Shown here piece after piece: positions 49,865 through 58,598 of a DNA stretch of 64,000 nucleotides. Origin of the DNA: Pseudomonas sihuiensis (GTDB lineage: Bacteria > Pseudomonadota > Gammaproteobacteria > Pseudomonadales > Pseudomonadaceae); contig NZ_LT629797.1 in NCBI RefSeq assembly GCF_900106015.1, forward strand, positions 5,332,001 through 5,396,000. The letters run 5' to 3'. Below the pieces are notes generated by a model. The model did no database searches, was not told the DNA's origin, and saw nothing but the letters and a program-made list of their open reading frames with translations. The position numbers and the translations under genes were made by a program. Position 1 is the stretch's first letter. Every line of letters begins with the position of its first letter.

Positions 49865-52471
49865 ATGCCTACCCTTGCCATCGCCCGTCCGAGTGCGTTG
49901 CAGGTGCAACCTGCCGATCTACCGCGATTGCCGCCGTGTGTGGTTTCCCGCCCAGCCCTGCTGCAGCGCCTGCTCGCCAGCGAGTCGCGACTGCGCTTGC
50001 TGTGCGCGCCTGCCGGTACCGGCAAGAGCGTGCTGCTCGGCCAGTGCGCACGCCACACACCAGCCGCCGTCGAGCGTGTATGGCTCGATCTCGGTGGCCG
50101 CAGCCTGACACCGACGCAGCTGTGCAAGCGACTGGCCGCAGCCATGCAGTTGCCGTTCGACGATGGCGGTGAAGCGGGGCTGATCGATCGGCTGCATGAG
50201 CGCGCGGGGCGTTTGTGGATCTTTATCGACGACTACCCGCGACAGGCTGACGATGAGCTCGATGCCTGCCTCGACCGGTTGTTCGCCGCGGCGCCGCAGC
50301 AGGTCACCTGGTGGGTCGCCAGCCGCCGCACACCGGCCTGGAACCTGCCGCGCCTGCTGCTGCAGGGCGATCTGCTGGAGCTCAAGGGTGACGAGCTGGC
50401 GCTGGATGATGCGGCATTGAATGAGCTGTTGGCGGCGCTGCAGGTGACGCTGGCGCAAGACGTGCGGCAGGCTCTGCTGGAGAGCAGCGAAGGCTGGCTG
50501 GCGGCGATTCGCCTGCTGCTGCTCGATGTCGACGAGGATGCGCTGCGTCAGCGTTTGCAGGCTGGTTGCCCGCTGCTACGCGATTACGTACAGCGCGAGG
50601 TGCTGGCCGACCTGGACGAAGAGCTGCGCAGCGATCTGCATGCACTGGCCTTGTTGCCGCGTTTTTCCCGGTCGCTCTGCGAGCATCTGCTGGAGGGCCG
50701 TGGCAGTGAGCTGCTCGGCGAACTGCAACGACGACAGCTGTTCGTGCGCAGCCTCGACAGCAGCGGCACCTGGTTCCGCCTGTGGCGACCGCTGGCCGAG
50801 GTATTACGTCTTCTGCCGGGGGCGCCGGCGCCGGCGCCGATCCATGTGCGCGCCTGCCAGTGGTTCGCTCAGCACGGCGATATTCGCGAGGCCGTCGAAC
50901 ACGCCCTGCTGGCAGGGCAGGTCGAGGTCGCGGTCAATTACCTGCAGCGGTTCAGCCAGGAGCAATTGCTGCAGGGGCACTCTGTCGCGCAGTTCCTGCA
51001 ATGGCGCGAAGAGCTGCCGGCCTGGCTGTTCGCCAGCTCGCCGCGACTGATCGTGCTGCAGGCCTGGGCCCTGATCATCTGTGCCCGTTTCGATGAAGCT
51101 GCCGACTGCATCCAGGGGTTGGCGCATTTCATGCCGCAACCGGATGAGCGCCGCCAGCGCAAACTGATCGCCCATTGGCAGGCATTGACGGGCGTATTGG
51201 CGCGTCAGTGCGGACGCCGTGATGCCCGGATGCACTGCGAACAGGCCCTGCAGATGCTGGACGAGGGCAGTTGGTCGCAGCGCGTGCTCTGTTACCAGGC
51301 GCTGGCCCAGCAGCATATGGCCGAACATGCGCTGGACCAGGCCAAGCAGGCGCTGGATCAGGGCCTACGCCTGGCGCGGCTCAATGGCAGCCTGATTTTC
51401 GAGGCTTTGCTCAATACCGATCACTGCCTGCTGCTGCAGATGCGTGGCGAGGCCGGGCGCGCTGCGGAGCTCGCCGAACAGTCCCTGGCGCTGCTGCGCG
51501 AACGCTTCAACCATAGCCCGGTGGTCGCTCGCCTGCTGCTGGTACGGGCCAGCCTGCTGGCTCGTCAGGGTCTCGACGAGGCGGCGCAGCAGGCGTATCG
51601 GCTGGGGCTGCAGGAAGCCGAGCACTGCGAGGATGCCTACATCATTTCCGGCTACCTCGGCATGCTGGAGCTGGCGGAAAGTCGTGGCGATCTCGACGAG
51701 GCCCATCAGTGGTTGCAGCGGGCCGAGCGAGTGATGCAGTGGTCGCATGTGCCGGAAGTGCGTTACCGCTGTGTGCTGCAGTTGCAGGCTGGGCGGCTGC
51801 TGCTGCGTCAGGGGCAGACCGGGCGGGCGCGGGAACTGTTCGCCCAGACGCTGCAGCAGCTGCAGCAACGCCAGCAGCTGGCGCCTTCCGAGTTCTACGA
51901 TTTGTTGCCGCGCTTGCGTCGTTACCTGGCGCTGAGCGATCTGCTGCTCGGCCACCACGCTGCCGCTGAGCATGCACTGCGCCTGCTGCTGGAGGAATGC
52001 CAGCTCGCCGGGCATCGCAGTCTGGCCTGCGAATGTCGGGTCAGCCTGGCCGAGGCGCTGCTCATGCAGGACGAGTTGGAGCAGGCAGATAACCTGTTGC
52101 AGCAGGCGCTTGGTGAGGCGCGACAGCTGCGCCTGCTGCGGCCGTTACAGGAGCTGCAGCAGCGTCAGGCGCAATGGCTCGATCGCCTGTTGCCGGGTGA
52201 GGCTGGGCAGAACCTGCATCAGCGCCTGTTCGATCCGGCGCCGTGCTTGGATGAGCCGGCCAGTGCCGGTACTGCGCTGCTCAGCTCGCGGGAGTTGGCA
52301 GTGCTGCAGTTGATCGCGCAGGGCTGTTCCAATCAGGAAATCGCCGATCGTCTGTTCATCTCGCTGCACACGGTCAAGACTCATGCGCGGCGGATCAACG
52401 TCAAGCTCGGCGTGCAAAGACGCACCCAGGCCGTGGCGATGGCCAAGGCGCAGGGGCTGATGGGGGATTGA
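49865..52471 (+). CDS. MalT-like LuxR-family transcriptional regulator
   Basis: 868-residue regulator of the large ATP-dependent LAL/MalT class. N-terminal Walker A in CAPAGTGKSVLL (residues 47-58) with the NB-ARC-type ATPase to about 300, then a long TPR-rich helical sensor region (about 330-780), and a C-terminal LuxR HTH: LSSRELAVLQLIAQGCSNQE, IADRLFISLHTVKTHARRIN. It probably senses an inducer and activates the DUF1302/DUF1329 pair, a recurrent neighbourhood in Pseudomonas. The inducer is unknown. Confidence 0.9.
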   Translation: MPTLAIARPSALQVQPADLPRLPPCVVSRPALLQRLLASESRLRLLCAPAGTGKSVLLGQCARHTPAAVERVWLDLGGRSLTPTQLCKRLAAAMQLPFDDGGEAGLIDRLHERAGRLWIFIDDYPRQADDELDACLDRLFAAAPQQVTWWVASRRTPAWNLPRLLLQGDLLELKGDELALDDAALNELLAALQVTLAQDVRQALLESSEGWLAAIRLLLLDVDEDALRQRLQAGCPLLRDYVQREVLADLDEELRSDLHALALLPRFSRSLCEHLLEGRGSELLGELQRRQLFVRSLDSSGTWFRLWRPLAEVLRLLPGAPAPAPIHVRACQWFAQHGDIREAVEHALLAGQVEVAVNYLQRFSQEQLLQGHSVAQFLQWREELPAWLFASSPRLIVLQAWALIICARFDEAADCIQGLAHFMPQPDERRQRKLIAHWQALTGVLARQCGRRDARMHCEQALQMLDEGSWSQRVLCYQALAQQHMAEHALDQAKQALDQGLRLARLNGSLIFEALLNTDHCLLLQMRGEAGRAAELAEQSLALLRERFNHSPVVARLLLVRASLLARQGLDEAAQQAYRLGLQEAEHCEDAYIISGYLGMLELAESRGDLDEAHQWLQRAERVMQWSHVPEVRYRCVLQLQAGRLLLRQGQTGRARELFAQTLQQLQQRQQLAPSEFYDLLPRLRRYLALSDLLLGHHAAAEHALRLLLEECQLAGHRSLACECRVSLAEALLMQDELEQADNLLQQALGEARQLRLLRPLQELQQRQAQWLDRLLPGEAGQNLHQRLFDPAPCLDEPASAGTALLSSRELAVLQLIAQGCSNQEIADRLFISLHTVKTHARRINVKLGVQRRTQAVAMAKAQGLMGD

Positions 52472-52499
52472 GTTCGGCCTGCTGCGCGTCGGCGCTGCT

Positions 52500-52569
52500 G
52501 CGTTAGAGGCAGGCTCACAATGCTCATGTACAAAAGTACACTCCGCTTGCTCGCCTGCCTCTGCCTTGC
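52500..52569. repeat. 70-base structured repeat, copy B
   Basis: Begins GCGTTAGAGGCAGGCTCACA and ends CTCTGCCTTGC; it aligns with copy A at 27150-27220 across the full length. Arms GAGGCAGGC and GCCTGCCTC, with inner GTAC...GTAC, give a long stem-loop. It lies between the LuxR and atoE genes. Confidence 0.65.
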
Positions 52570-52640
52570 ATCGCTCTAGCTCGCGAGGCCTCACAGTGCG
52601 GTGATCGCGAGCGGGGATTCAACCGAGCAAATAGTCAGCT

Positions 52641-52715
52641 CGTAGGGTGGGCTTTAGCCCACCTGGGTTGGTCAGCGTGGGCCGAAGCGGATCGCCGCCC
52701 AGCCCACCCTGCAAG
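52641..52715. repeat. Palindromic repeat (GTAGGGTGGGC family)
   Basis: Begins CGTAGGGTGGGCTTTAGCCC and ends CCCAGCCCACCCTGCAAG, an imperfect stem-loop. It occupies most of the gap before the atoE stop codon on the opposite strand. Confidence 0.6.
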
Positions 52716-52729
52716 GCCTCGCTGCCTGG

Positions 52730-54073
52730 TCAGCCGAGGAAGTAGAATGCGCCGCAGATCACCACGCCCGAGTACAGCAGCATGATCAGGCAGTAGCCCA
52801 TGATGTCGCGGGCGCCGAGACCGACGATGCCGAGCAGCGGCAGTGCCCAGAACGGCTGGATCATGTTGGTCCAGGCGTCGCCCCAGGCAATCGCCATGGC
52901 GGTGACGGTCGGCGAGACGCCCAGTGCCTGAGCAGCCGGCAGCATGATCGGGCCTTGCACGGCCCACTGGCCGCCACCAGACGGCACGAACACGTTGACC
53001 ACGCCAGCGCTGAGGAAGGCCAGCAGCGGGAAGGTGTCAGCCGAGGACCAGGAGATGAACGCTTCGGTGATCTGCCGGCCGAGGGAAATACCGTCGGCGT
53101 TGGCGCCCATCATCATGCCCATGATCCCGGCATAGAAGGGGAACAGCAGGACGATGCCGCCGATGCCACGCACGCTCTCGTCCACCGCGCGCATGTAGCG
53201 CTCTGGGGTGCCGTGCATCAGCAGGCCGCTGAACAGGAAGATGGCGATGACCACGTCCAGGCCAAGCACGAAGCCCTTGGTGGCGAAGTGGTTGAACAGG
53301 TAGATACCGGCCATGGCCACCAGTGCCAGACCGAGGATGCGGCTGTCGTCCAGGCGCTGCGCCGGGGTTTCACGAGCCGGCAGTTCCGCACGCGATTCCA
53401 CCAGTTTGGCTGGGTCGGCGATCTTGGCGCCCTGACGCGGGTGCATGGCGCGGTTGAGCAGCGGCAGGCCGATGAACAGCAGGACCACGATGGTCAGGTT
53501 CAACGGGCTGAACAGGGTTTCGGTGATGCTCACTGGATCGGTCAGCACGCCTGCGGTGATGCGCGCCAGATCCGGGCCGCCGGTGGCCATGGACAGCGGA
53601 ATCGAGCCGGCCAGGCCGCCGTGCCAGACCAGGAAGCCCGAGTAGGCCGAGGCCACCAGCAGCGGGTAATCGACGCCATCGACCTTGCGTGCCAGGGCGC
53701 GGGCGAACACCGCGCCGATCACCAGGCCGAAGCCCCAGTTGACCCAGCAACCGACCAGCGCCACCAGGGTGACCATGATGATCGCCTGACCGGGTGTGCG
53801 TGCCAGGCCGGCCAGGCGGTCGAGTTGGCGATTGATGATCGGTGCGCTGGCCAGAGCGTGGCCGGTGACGAAGATCAGCGACATCTGCATGGCGAAGCCG
53901 AGCAGCGTCCAGAAACCGCTGCTCCAGTGCTGCACCATGGCCGGTAGCGATTGGCCAGTGGAGAAGATACCAGCGAGCAGCACGCCCAGAGTTAGCAAGG
54001 CGGAGAAAACGAACGGTGAGGGCAGGTACTTTTGTACCAGGCTCACGCTCATGCGGGTGAGGGTGTTGAACAT
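52730..54073 (-). CDS. atoE: Short-chain fatty acid/acetoacetate transporter
   Basis: Inner-membrane AtoE-family permease of 447 residues, about 11-12 segments, from the ATG at 54073 (MFNTLTRMSVSLVQKYLPSP); the longer frame to 54337 runs through a repeat and was rejected. Family motif regions: FSPLNLTIVVLLFIGLPLLN, FAFSA-like SPFVFSALLTLGVLLAG, and VNVFVPSGGGQWAVQGPIML. It should import acetoacetate or butyrate for the CoA transferase and thiolase encoded next to it. It follows atoB by a large palindrome. Confidence 0.92.
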   Translation of the reverse strand: MFNTLTRMSVSLVQKYLPSPFVFSALLTLGVLLAGIFSTGQSLPAMVQHWSSGFWTLLGFAMQMSLIFVTGHALASAPIINRQLDRLAGLARTPGQAIIMVTLVALVGCWVNWGFGLVIGAVFARALARKVDGVDYPLLVASAYSGFLVWHGGLAGSIPLSMATGGPDLARITAGVLTDPVSITETLFSPLNLTIVVLLFIGLPLLNRAMHPRQGAKIADPAKLVESRAELPARETPAQRLDDSRILGLALVAMAGIYLFNHFATKGFVLGLDVVIAIFLFSGLLMHGTPERYMRAVDESVRGIGGIVLLFPFYAGIMGMMMGANADGISLGRQITEAFISWSSADTFPLLAFLSAGVVNVFVPSGGGQWAVQGPIMLPAAQALGVSPTVTAMAIAWGDAWTNMIQPFWALPLLGIVGLGARDIMGYCLIMLLYSGVVICGAFYFLG

Positions 54074-54196
54074 GGATGACGCCTCTTTCTTATGGTTGTG
54101 TAAGGGCTTTACCAGGCATTCAGGGTTGGCTATGCCTGCGGGTTGCAGTGGATATGACAACGCTCGGCCGAGGCCGAGCGGGTGGTTGTGTTGAAC

Positions 54197-54251
54197 CGTA
54201 GGGCGGGTGCAACCCGCCATCCCTGTAGTGGCGGGTTGCACCCGCCCTACG
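54197..54251. repeat. Perfect palindrome between atoB and atoE
   Basis: 23-bp perfect arms (54197-54219 and 54229-54251) with a 9-base loop; outer end CGTAGGGCGGGTGCAACCCG. It belongs to the GTAGGGCGGGTG repeat family. It lies 12 bases after the atoB stop on the minus strand, so atoB and atoE are separated by a very stable hairpin. Confidence 0.8.
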
Positions 54252-54263
54252 TTTTCTAGCTGC

Positions 54264-55445
54264 TCAGGCGCGCTCGATGGCCAGTGCCACGCCCTGGCCG
54301 CCACCGATGCACAGCGTGGCAAGGCCTTTCTTGACATCGCGGCGGATCATCTCGTGCAGTAGGCTGACCAGCACGCGGCAGCCCGAGGCGCCGATGGGAT
54401 GGCCGAGGGCGATGGCGCCGCCGTTAACGTTGACCTTGTCGGCATCCCAGCCCAGCTCTTGGCCGACCGACAGCGCCTGGGCCGCGAAGGCTTCGTTGGC
54501 TTCGATCAGGTCCAGGTCGGCCAGGCTCCAGCCGGCCTTGTCCAGGCAGCGACGGGTGGCCGACACCGGGGCGATGCCCATGATCGCCGGGTCGACACCG
54601 GCATTGGCATAGCCTTTGATCTTCGCCAGTACCGGCAGACCCAGCGCCTGCGCCTTGGCCGCGCTCATCAGCAGCACGGCAGCGGCGCCGTCGTTGAGGC
54701 TGGAGGCGTTGCCGGCTGTAACGCTGCCGTCTTTCTTGAATGCGGGTTTGAGCTTGGCCAGGGATTCGGCTGTGGTGCCGGCGCGCGGCTGCTCGTCACG
54801 GGCGAAGGCGATAGGGTCGCCCTTGCGCTGCGGGATCAGCACTGGAGTGATCTCGGCATCGAAGCGACCGGCCTCGATGGCGGCCACGGCCTTTTGTTGC
54901 GATGCAGCGGCGAAGGCGTCCTGGGCTTCACGGCTGATACCGTATTTCTCCACCAGATTCTCGGCGGTGATGCCCATGTGGTAGTCGTTGAAGGCGTCCC
55001 ACAGGCCGTCGACGATCATGCTGTCGAGCATCTGCGCGTGGCCCATGCGCAGGCCGGTGCGGGCCTTGGGCAGCACGTAGGGCGCCAGGCTCATGTTCTC
55101 CATACCGCCGGCGATGATCACCTCGGCGTCACCGCAGCGAATGGCCTGGGCAGCCAGGTGCAGGGCTTTCAAGCCCGAGCCACAAACCTTGTTCAGGGTC
55201 ATGGCCGGTACGGCATGGGGCAGGCCGGCACGAATGGCGGCCTGGCGCGCGGGGTTCTGGCCACTGCCTGCGGTAAGCACCTGGCCAAGGATCACTTCAT
55301 CGACCTGGGCTGCGTCGAGACCGGTCTGCTCCAGCAGGCGCTTGATGACGATGGCGCCGAGTTCCGGCGCAGGAATCTCGGCCAGGCTGCCCTGGAAGCT
55401 GCCGATGGCGGTGCGGGTGGCGGCAACGATGACGACGTCTTGCAT
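54264..55445 (-). CDS. atoB: Acetyl-CoA acetyltransferase (thiolase II)
   Basis: Cleaves acetoacetyl-CoA to two acetyl-CoA. 393 residues, the normal thiolase length. Nucleophile Cys in [19 protein letters not shown] (about residue 89), [25 protein letters not shown] (His), and the second Cys in [19 protein letters not shown] at the C-terminus. It lies 131 bases after the CoA transferase subunits, with a terminator-like hairpin in between. Confidence 0.96.
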   Translation of the reverse strand: MQDVVIVAATRTAIGSFQGSLAEIPAPELGAIVIKRLLEQTGLDAAQVDEVILGQVLTAGSGQNPARQAAIRAGLPHAVPAMTLNKVCGSGLKALHLAAQAIRCGDAEVIIAGGMENMSLAPYVLPKARTGLRMGHAQMLDSMIVDGLWDAFNDYHMGITAENLVEKYGISREAQDAFAAASQQKAVAAIEAGRFDAEITPVLIPQRKGDPIAFARDEQPRAGTTAESLAKLKPAFKKDGSVTAGNASSLNDGAAAVLLMSAAKAQALGLPVLAKIKGYANAGVDPAIMGIAPVSATRRCLDKAGWSLADLDLIEANEAFAAQALSVGQELGWDADKVNVNGGAIALGHPIGASGCRVLVSLLHEMIRRDVKKGLATLCIGGGQGVALAIERA

Positions 55446-55522
55446 GGGAAATCCTCTTGGCGCGGTAGGGCGGAAAAAGCTTCGCGGATGAATCCGCTCC
55501 TACAGGGTGTAGGACATAGCCA

Positions 55523-55566
55523 AAAAAACGCTCTGTAGGCGCCGTGCGTGGTGGCGCCTACAGAAC
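55523..55566 (-). terminator. Rho-independent terminator between atoA and atoB
   Basis: On the minus strand TCTGTAGGCGCC-type arms (55553-55564 and 55532-55543, 12 bp perfect) are followed by GCG and seven T's (complement of 55524-55530). It is a textbook terminator 13 bases after the atoA stop. It splits the CoA transferase genes from atoB, so atoB relies on read-through or its own promoter. Confidence 0.8.
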
Positions 55567-55576
55567 GGTAGACAAC

Positions 55577-56233
55577 TTAGAAGCTCATTTCCGGTACGTG
55601 TTCGGGGACGATCAGCTTGCCGGCGGTCTTGGCGACGATTTCCTCGACGCTCACGCCCGGTGCGCGCTCGCGCAGGATGAAGGCGTTGTCCTCGATCTCC
55701 AGGTAGGCCAGATCGGTCAGCACCTTGCGAATGCAGCCGCAGCCGGTCAGCGGCAGACTGCAATGCTCCAGCAGCTTGGATTCGCCGTCCTTGGACGCGT
55801 GGGTCATGGTAACGATGATGTTGTCGGCGCCGGCCACCAGGTCCATGGCGCCGCCCATGCCCTTGACCAGCTTGCCGGGGATCATCCACGAGGCGATATT
55901 GCCGCGCACGTCTACCTCAAAGGCGCCGAGCACGGTGAGGTCGACGTGGCCGCCACGGATCATGGCGAAGGACTGCGACGAGTCGAAGATCGCCGCGCCC
56001 TTGATCGCGGTGACGGTCTGCTTGCCGGCGTTGATCATGTCGGCGTCCACTTCTTCTTCGGTGGGGAAGGCGCCCATGCCGAGCAGGCCGTTCTCTGACT
56101 GCAGCATCACCTGCATGCCTTCGGGTACGTAGTTGGCCACCAGGGTGGGAATGCCGATGCCGAGGTTGACGTAGAAGCCGTCCTGCAGCTCGCGGGCGAC
56201 GCGCTGGGCCATTTGTTCACGGGTAAGAGCCAT
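55577..56233 (-). CDS. atoA: 3-oxoacid/acetoacetate CoA-transferase subunit B
   Basis: Catalytic subunit that moves CoA to acetoacetate. 218 residues. The active-site motif SENGLLGMGAFPTEEEVDAD contains the catalytic Glu, and GIGIPTLVANYVPEGMQVML and GGHVDLTVLGAFEVD are family signatures of the beta subunit (ScoB/AtoA). It lies 11 bases after the A subunit. Succinyl-CoA or acetyl-CoA could be donor; the sequence does not decide. Confidence 0.94.
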   Translation of the reverse strand: MALTREQMAQRVARELQDGFYVNLGIGIPTLVANYVPEGMQVMLQSENGLLGMGAFPTEEEVDADMINAGKQTVTAIKGAAIFDSSQSFAMIRGGHVDLTVLGAFEVDVRGNIASWMIPGKLVKGMGGAMDLVAGADNIIVTMTHASKDGESKLLEHCSLPLTGCGCIRKVLTDLAYLEIEDNAFILRERAPGVSVEEIVAKTAGKLIVPEHVPEMSF

Positions 56234-56244
56234 GGTCTTTCTCC

Positions 56245-56943
56245 TCAGGCGCGCAGCGTGCGTTTTTCGATGCGTTTCTCGAAGTTGCCGCAGATCAGCC
56301 GGTCGACGTAGATGCCGGGGGTGTGAATCTGCGTCGGGTCGAGTTCACCGGGTTCGACGATCTCCTCGACCTCGACCACGGTGATGCGCCCGGCAGTGGC
56401 GACCACCGGGTTGAAGTTCTGCGCGGTGTGGCGGTAGACCACATTGCCGAAGTGGTCGGCTTTCCAGCCCTTGACGATGGCGAAGTCGCCGGTGATGGCC
56501 GGCTCGAGGATGTAGTGGCGGCCGTTGATTTCGCGCGCTTCCTTGCCTTCGGCGACCGGGGTGCCATAGCCGGTAGCGGTGAAGAAAGCGGGGATGCCGG
56601 CGCCGCCAGCGCGCAGCTTCTCGGCCAGGGTGCCTTGCGGGGTGAGTTCGACTTCCAGCTCGCCGGAGAGCAGTTGCTGTTCGAACAGGGCGTTCTCGCC
56701 GACGTAGGAGGCGATCATCTTGCGGATCTGCCGGTCTTCCAGCAGCACGCCGAGGCCGAAGCCATCGACGCCGCAGTTGTTGGACACCACGGTCAGATCG
56801 CGCACGCCACGACGGCGGATCTCGGCGATCAGGTTCTCGGGGATGCCGCACAGGCCGAAACCGCCGGCCAGTACGGTCATGCCGTCCTGTAGGCCGTCCA
56901 GGGCTTCTGCATAGCTGCCGACGCGTTTGTCGAGTCCGCTCAT
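56245..56943 (-). CDS. atoD: 3-oxoacid/acetoacetate CoA-transferase subunit A
   Basis: Partner of the B subunit. 232 residues from the ATG at 56943 (GAGAGG upstream; the longer frame to 57000 was rejected). The CoA-transferase signature 1 reads [19 protein letters not shown] (about residues 24-42), then [20 protein letters not shown] and [20 protein letters not shown]. First gene of the minus-strand ato set and divergent from the LysR gene at 57067. Confidence 0.94.
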   Translation of the reverse strand: MSGLDKRVGSYAEALDGLQDGMTVLAGGFGLCGIPENLIAEIRRRGVRDLTVVSNNCGVDGFGLGVLLEDRQIRKMIASYVGENALFEQQLLSGELEVELTPQGTLAEKLRAGGAGIPAFFTATGYGTPVAEGKEAREINGRHYILEPAITGDFAIVKGWKADHFGNVVYRHTAQNFNPVVATAGRITVVEVEEIVEPGELDPTQIHTPGIYVDRLICGNFEKRIEKRTLRA

Positions 56944-57066
56944 TCGAGGCTGCCTCTCTTTTGTCGTTATGGGGCAGGAGCACTGCCAGGCTGCGGTCAA
57001 GCTTCAGTGCTGCGAGCTTATTTGTTAAGTTTGTTTTTCCTCTTGATTGATCAGGTAAATAAATCA

Positions 57067-57951
57067 ATGACCGTCAAGCAGCTACGCGCCTTTCTCGCCG
57101 TGGCGCAAAGCCTGAGCTTCGCCCAGGCCTGCGAACGCCTGCATCTGTCGCAGCCGGCGCTGAGCCTGGCGATCAAGAATCTGGAGCAATCGCTCGGTGG
57201 CCAGTTGCTGGTGCGCACCACCCGTAGCGTGGCGCTGACGCCCGAGGGCGAGACGTTGCTGCCGATTGCCGTGCGCCTGCTGGCCGACTGGGACAATGCC
57301 GAGGACCTGCTGCGCCAGCACTTCACTTTGCAGATGGGCAAGGTGGCGGTAGCAGCCATGCCCTCGTTCGCCGGTAACCGCCTGCCGGCGGCGTTGCGCG
57401 CCTTTCGCGACGCCTACCCACGGGTCAACGTGGCGGTGCACGACGTGATCAACGAGCAGGTGATGGAGATGGTGCGCGACGGTCGCGTCGAGCTGGGTAT
57501 CGCCTTCGAGCCGGCGACCCTCGACGGCCTGCAGTTCACCCCGTTGTACGAGGACCGTTTCGTTGCCGTGGTGCCGGCAGCCAGCAATCTTGCCGACCAC
57601 GAAGCGCTGACCTGGGCGCAACTGCTGGAACAACCCTTCATCACCCTGCAACGGCCTTCGGCGGTACGCCTGCTGCTGGAAGACAGCGTGACCTCCAGCC
57701 ACGGCAAGCTGCCGGTAGCGTTCGAAAGTCATCAGTTGGTCACGGTCGGGCGCATGGTTGCCGAAGGCCTCGGCGTCAGCGCCGTGCCGCAACTGTGCCG
57801 GCAGCAGATGGAAGAGCTGGGCGCCCGCTGCCTACCGCTGAGCGAGCCACAGGTGTCGCGTCGCGTCGGCCTGCTGCACCAGGCCGGGCATCAGCTATCC
57901 AGCGCGGCGCAGGCGTTGAGTGAGGTGCTGCTGCATCAGGCCGGGCAGTAG
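57067..57951 (+). CDS. LysR-family regulator of the ato genes
   Basis: 294 residues from the ATG at 57067; the frame from 57007 adds 20 hydrophobic residues and was rejected. HTH: MTVKQLRAFLAVAQSLSFAQACERLHLSQ and PALSLAIKNLEQSLGGQLLV with TTRSVALTPEGE. The effector domain begins GKVAVAAMPSFAGNRLPAAL. Divergent from atoD with a 123-base AT-richer gap, so it is probably the activator of the acetoacetate genes. Its TAG stop is in a GTAGGGCGGGTG repeat start. Confidence 0.88.
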   Translation: MTVKQLRAFLAVAQSLSFAQACERLHLSQPALSLAIKNLEQSLGGQLLVRTTRSVALTPEGETLLPIAVRLLADWDNAEDLLRQHFTLQMGKVAVAAMPSFAGNRLPAALRAFRDAYPRVNVAVHDVINEQVMEMVRDGRVELGIAFEPATLDGLQFTPLYEDRFVAVVPAASNLADHEALTWAQLLEQPFITLQRPSAVRLLLEDSVTSSHGKLPVAFESHQLVTVGRMVAEGLGVSAVPQLCRQQMEELGARCLPLSEPQVSRRVGLLHQAGHQLSSAAQALSEVLLHQAGQ

Positions 57952-57970
57952 GGCGGGTGAAACCCGCCGC
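57948..57970. repeat. Half copy of the GTAGGGCGGGTG repeat
   Basis: GTAGGGCGGGTGAAACCCGCC starts on the last bases of the LysR gene and supplies its TAG stop. The second stem of the full element is degenerate here. The rest of the gap to 58003 shows nothing. Confidence 0.6.
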
Positions 57971-58002
57971 CTGCGTTGTGGCGAGTGAACCCCTTGGCGG
58001 AC

Positions 58003-58596
58003 CTATAACTGAGACAGGTCTGCCGGGGTGTCGATGTCCTGCAGTACGCCAGGATCGTTCAGCTCGACGATGCGCACAGCCTCGGGGTGCTGCTGCAGCA
58101 CCGGCTTGGCGCCGGCATCGCCGTTCAGCGTCGCGAGCTGCGGCCAGAAAGCGCGGCCGAACAGCACCGGGTGGCCGCGTTTGCCCTGGTAGCTGGGCAG
58201 CACGATGGCGTTCGCGCTGGCGTGAGCGAACAGGGTTTCCAGGCTGTCGCGGCGAATCGCCGGCATATCGGCGAGAAAGATCGCCACTGCCTCGGCGCCG
58301 GATTCGGCCAGTAGTCGCTCGGCGCCTACCGCCAGGCTGTGGCCCATGCCCTGGGCGGTGGCCGGGTTCTGCACGATACGCACACCCGTCGGCAGATCCA
58401 GCGCTGCTGGCGCTTCGTCCGGGCGTAGCACCAGCCAGACCTCTTCCAGCATCGAGCAGGGCAGTGCCAGGCTGGCGCTGAGCAACGAGCGGCCGTCGGC
58501 GAGTTCCAGCCGGCGCTTGTCGGCACCGAAGCGGCGGCTATAACCGGCCGCCAGCATCAGCGCTGCGACTCTGTGGGTTGGGCGCTCGCTGACCAT
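58003..58596 (-). CDS. MocA-like molybdenum-cofactor nucleotidyltransferase
   Basis: 197 residues from the ATG at 58596, two bases after the stop of the OsmC-YcaO gene. NTP-transferase fold: the glycine-rich loop VAALMLAAGYSRRFGADKRR (GS-rich LxAGxSxRxGxxK), then NPATAQGMGHSLAVGAERLL, AIFLADMPAIRRDSLETLF and GKRGHPVLFGRAFWPQLATL, the pattern of MocA cytidylyltransferases. It probably attaches CMP to molybdopterin for hydroxylase-type enzymes; no such enzyme is in the window, so the partner is unknown. The very close spacing suggests coupling to the upstream gene. Confidence 0.83.
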   Translation of the reverse strand: MVSERPTHRVAALMLAAGYSRRFGADKRRLELADGRSLLSASLALPCSMLEEVWLVLRPDEAPAALDLPTGVRIVQNPATAQGMGHSLAVGAERLLAESGAEAVAIFLADMPAIRRDSLETLFAHASANAIVLPSYQGKRGHPVLFGRAFWPQLATLNGDAGAKPVLQQHPEAVRIVELNDPGVLQDIDTPADLSQL

Positions 58597-58598
58597 GT

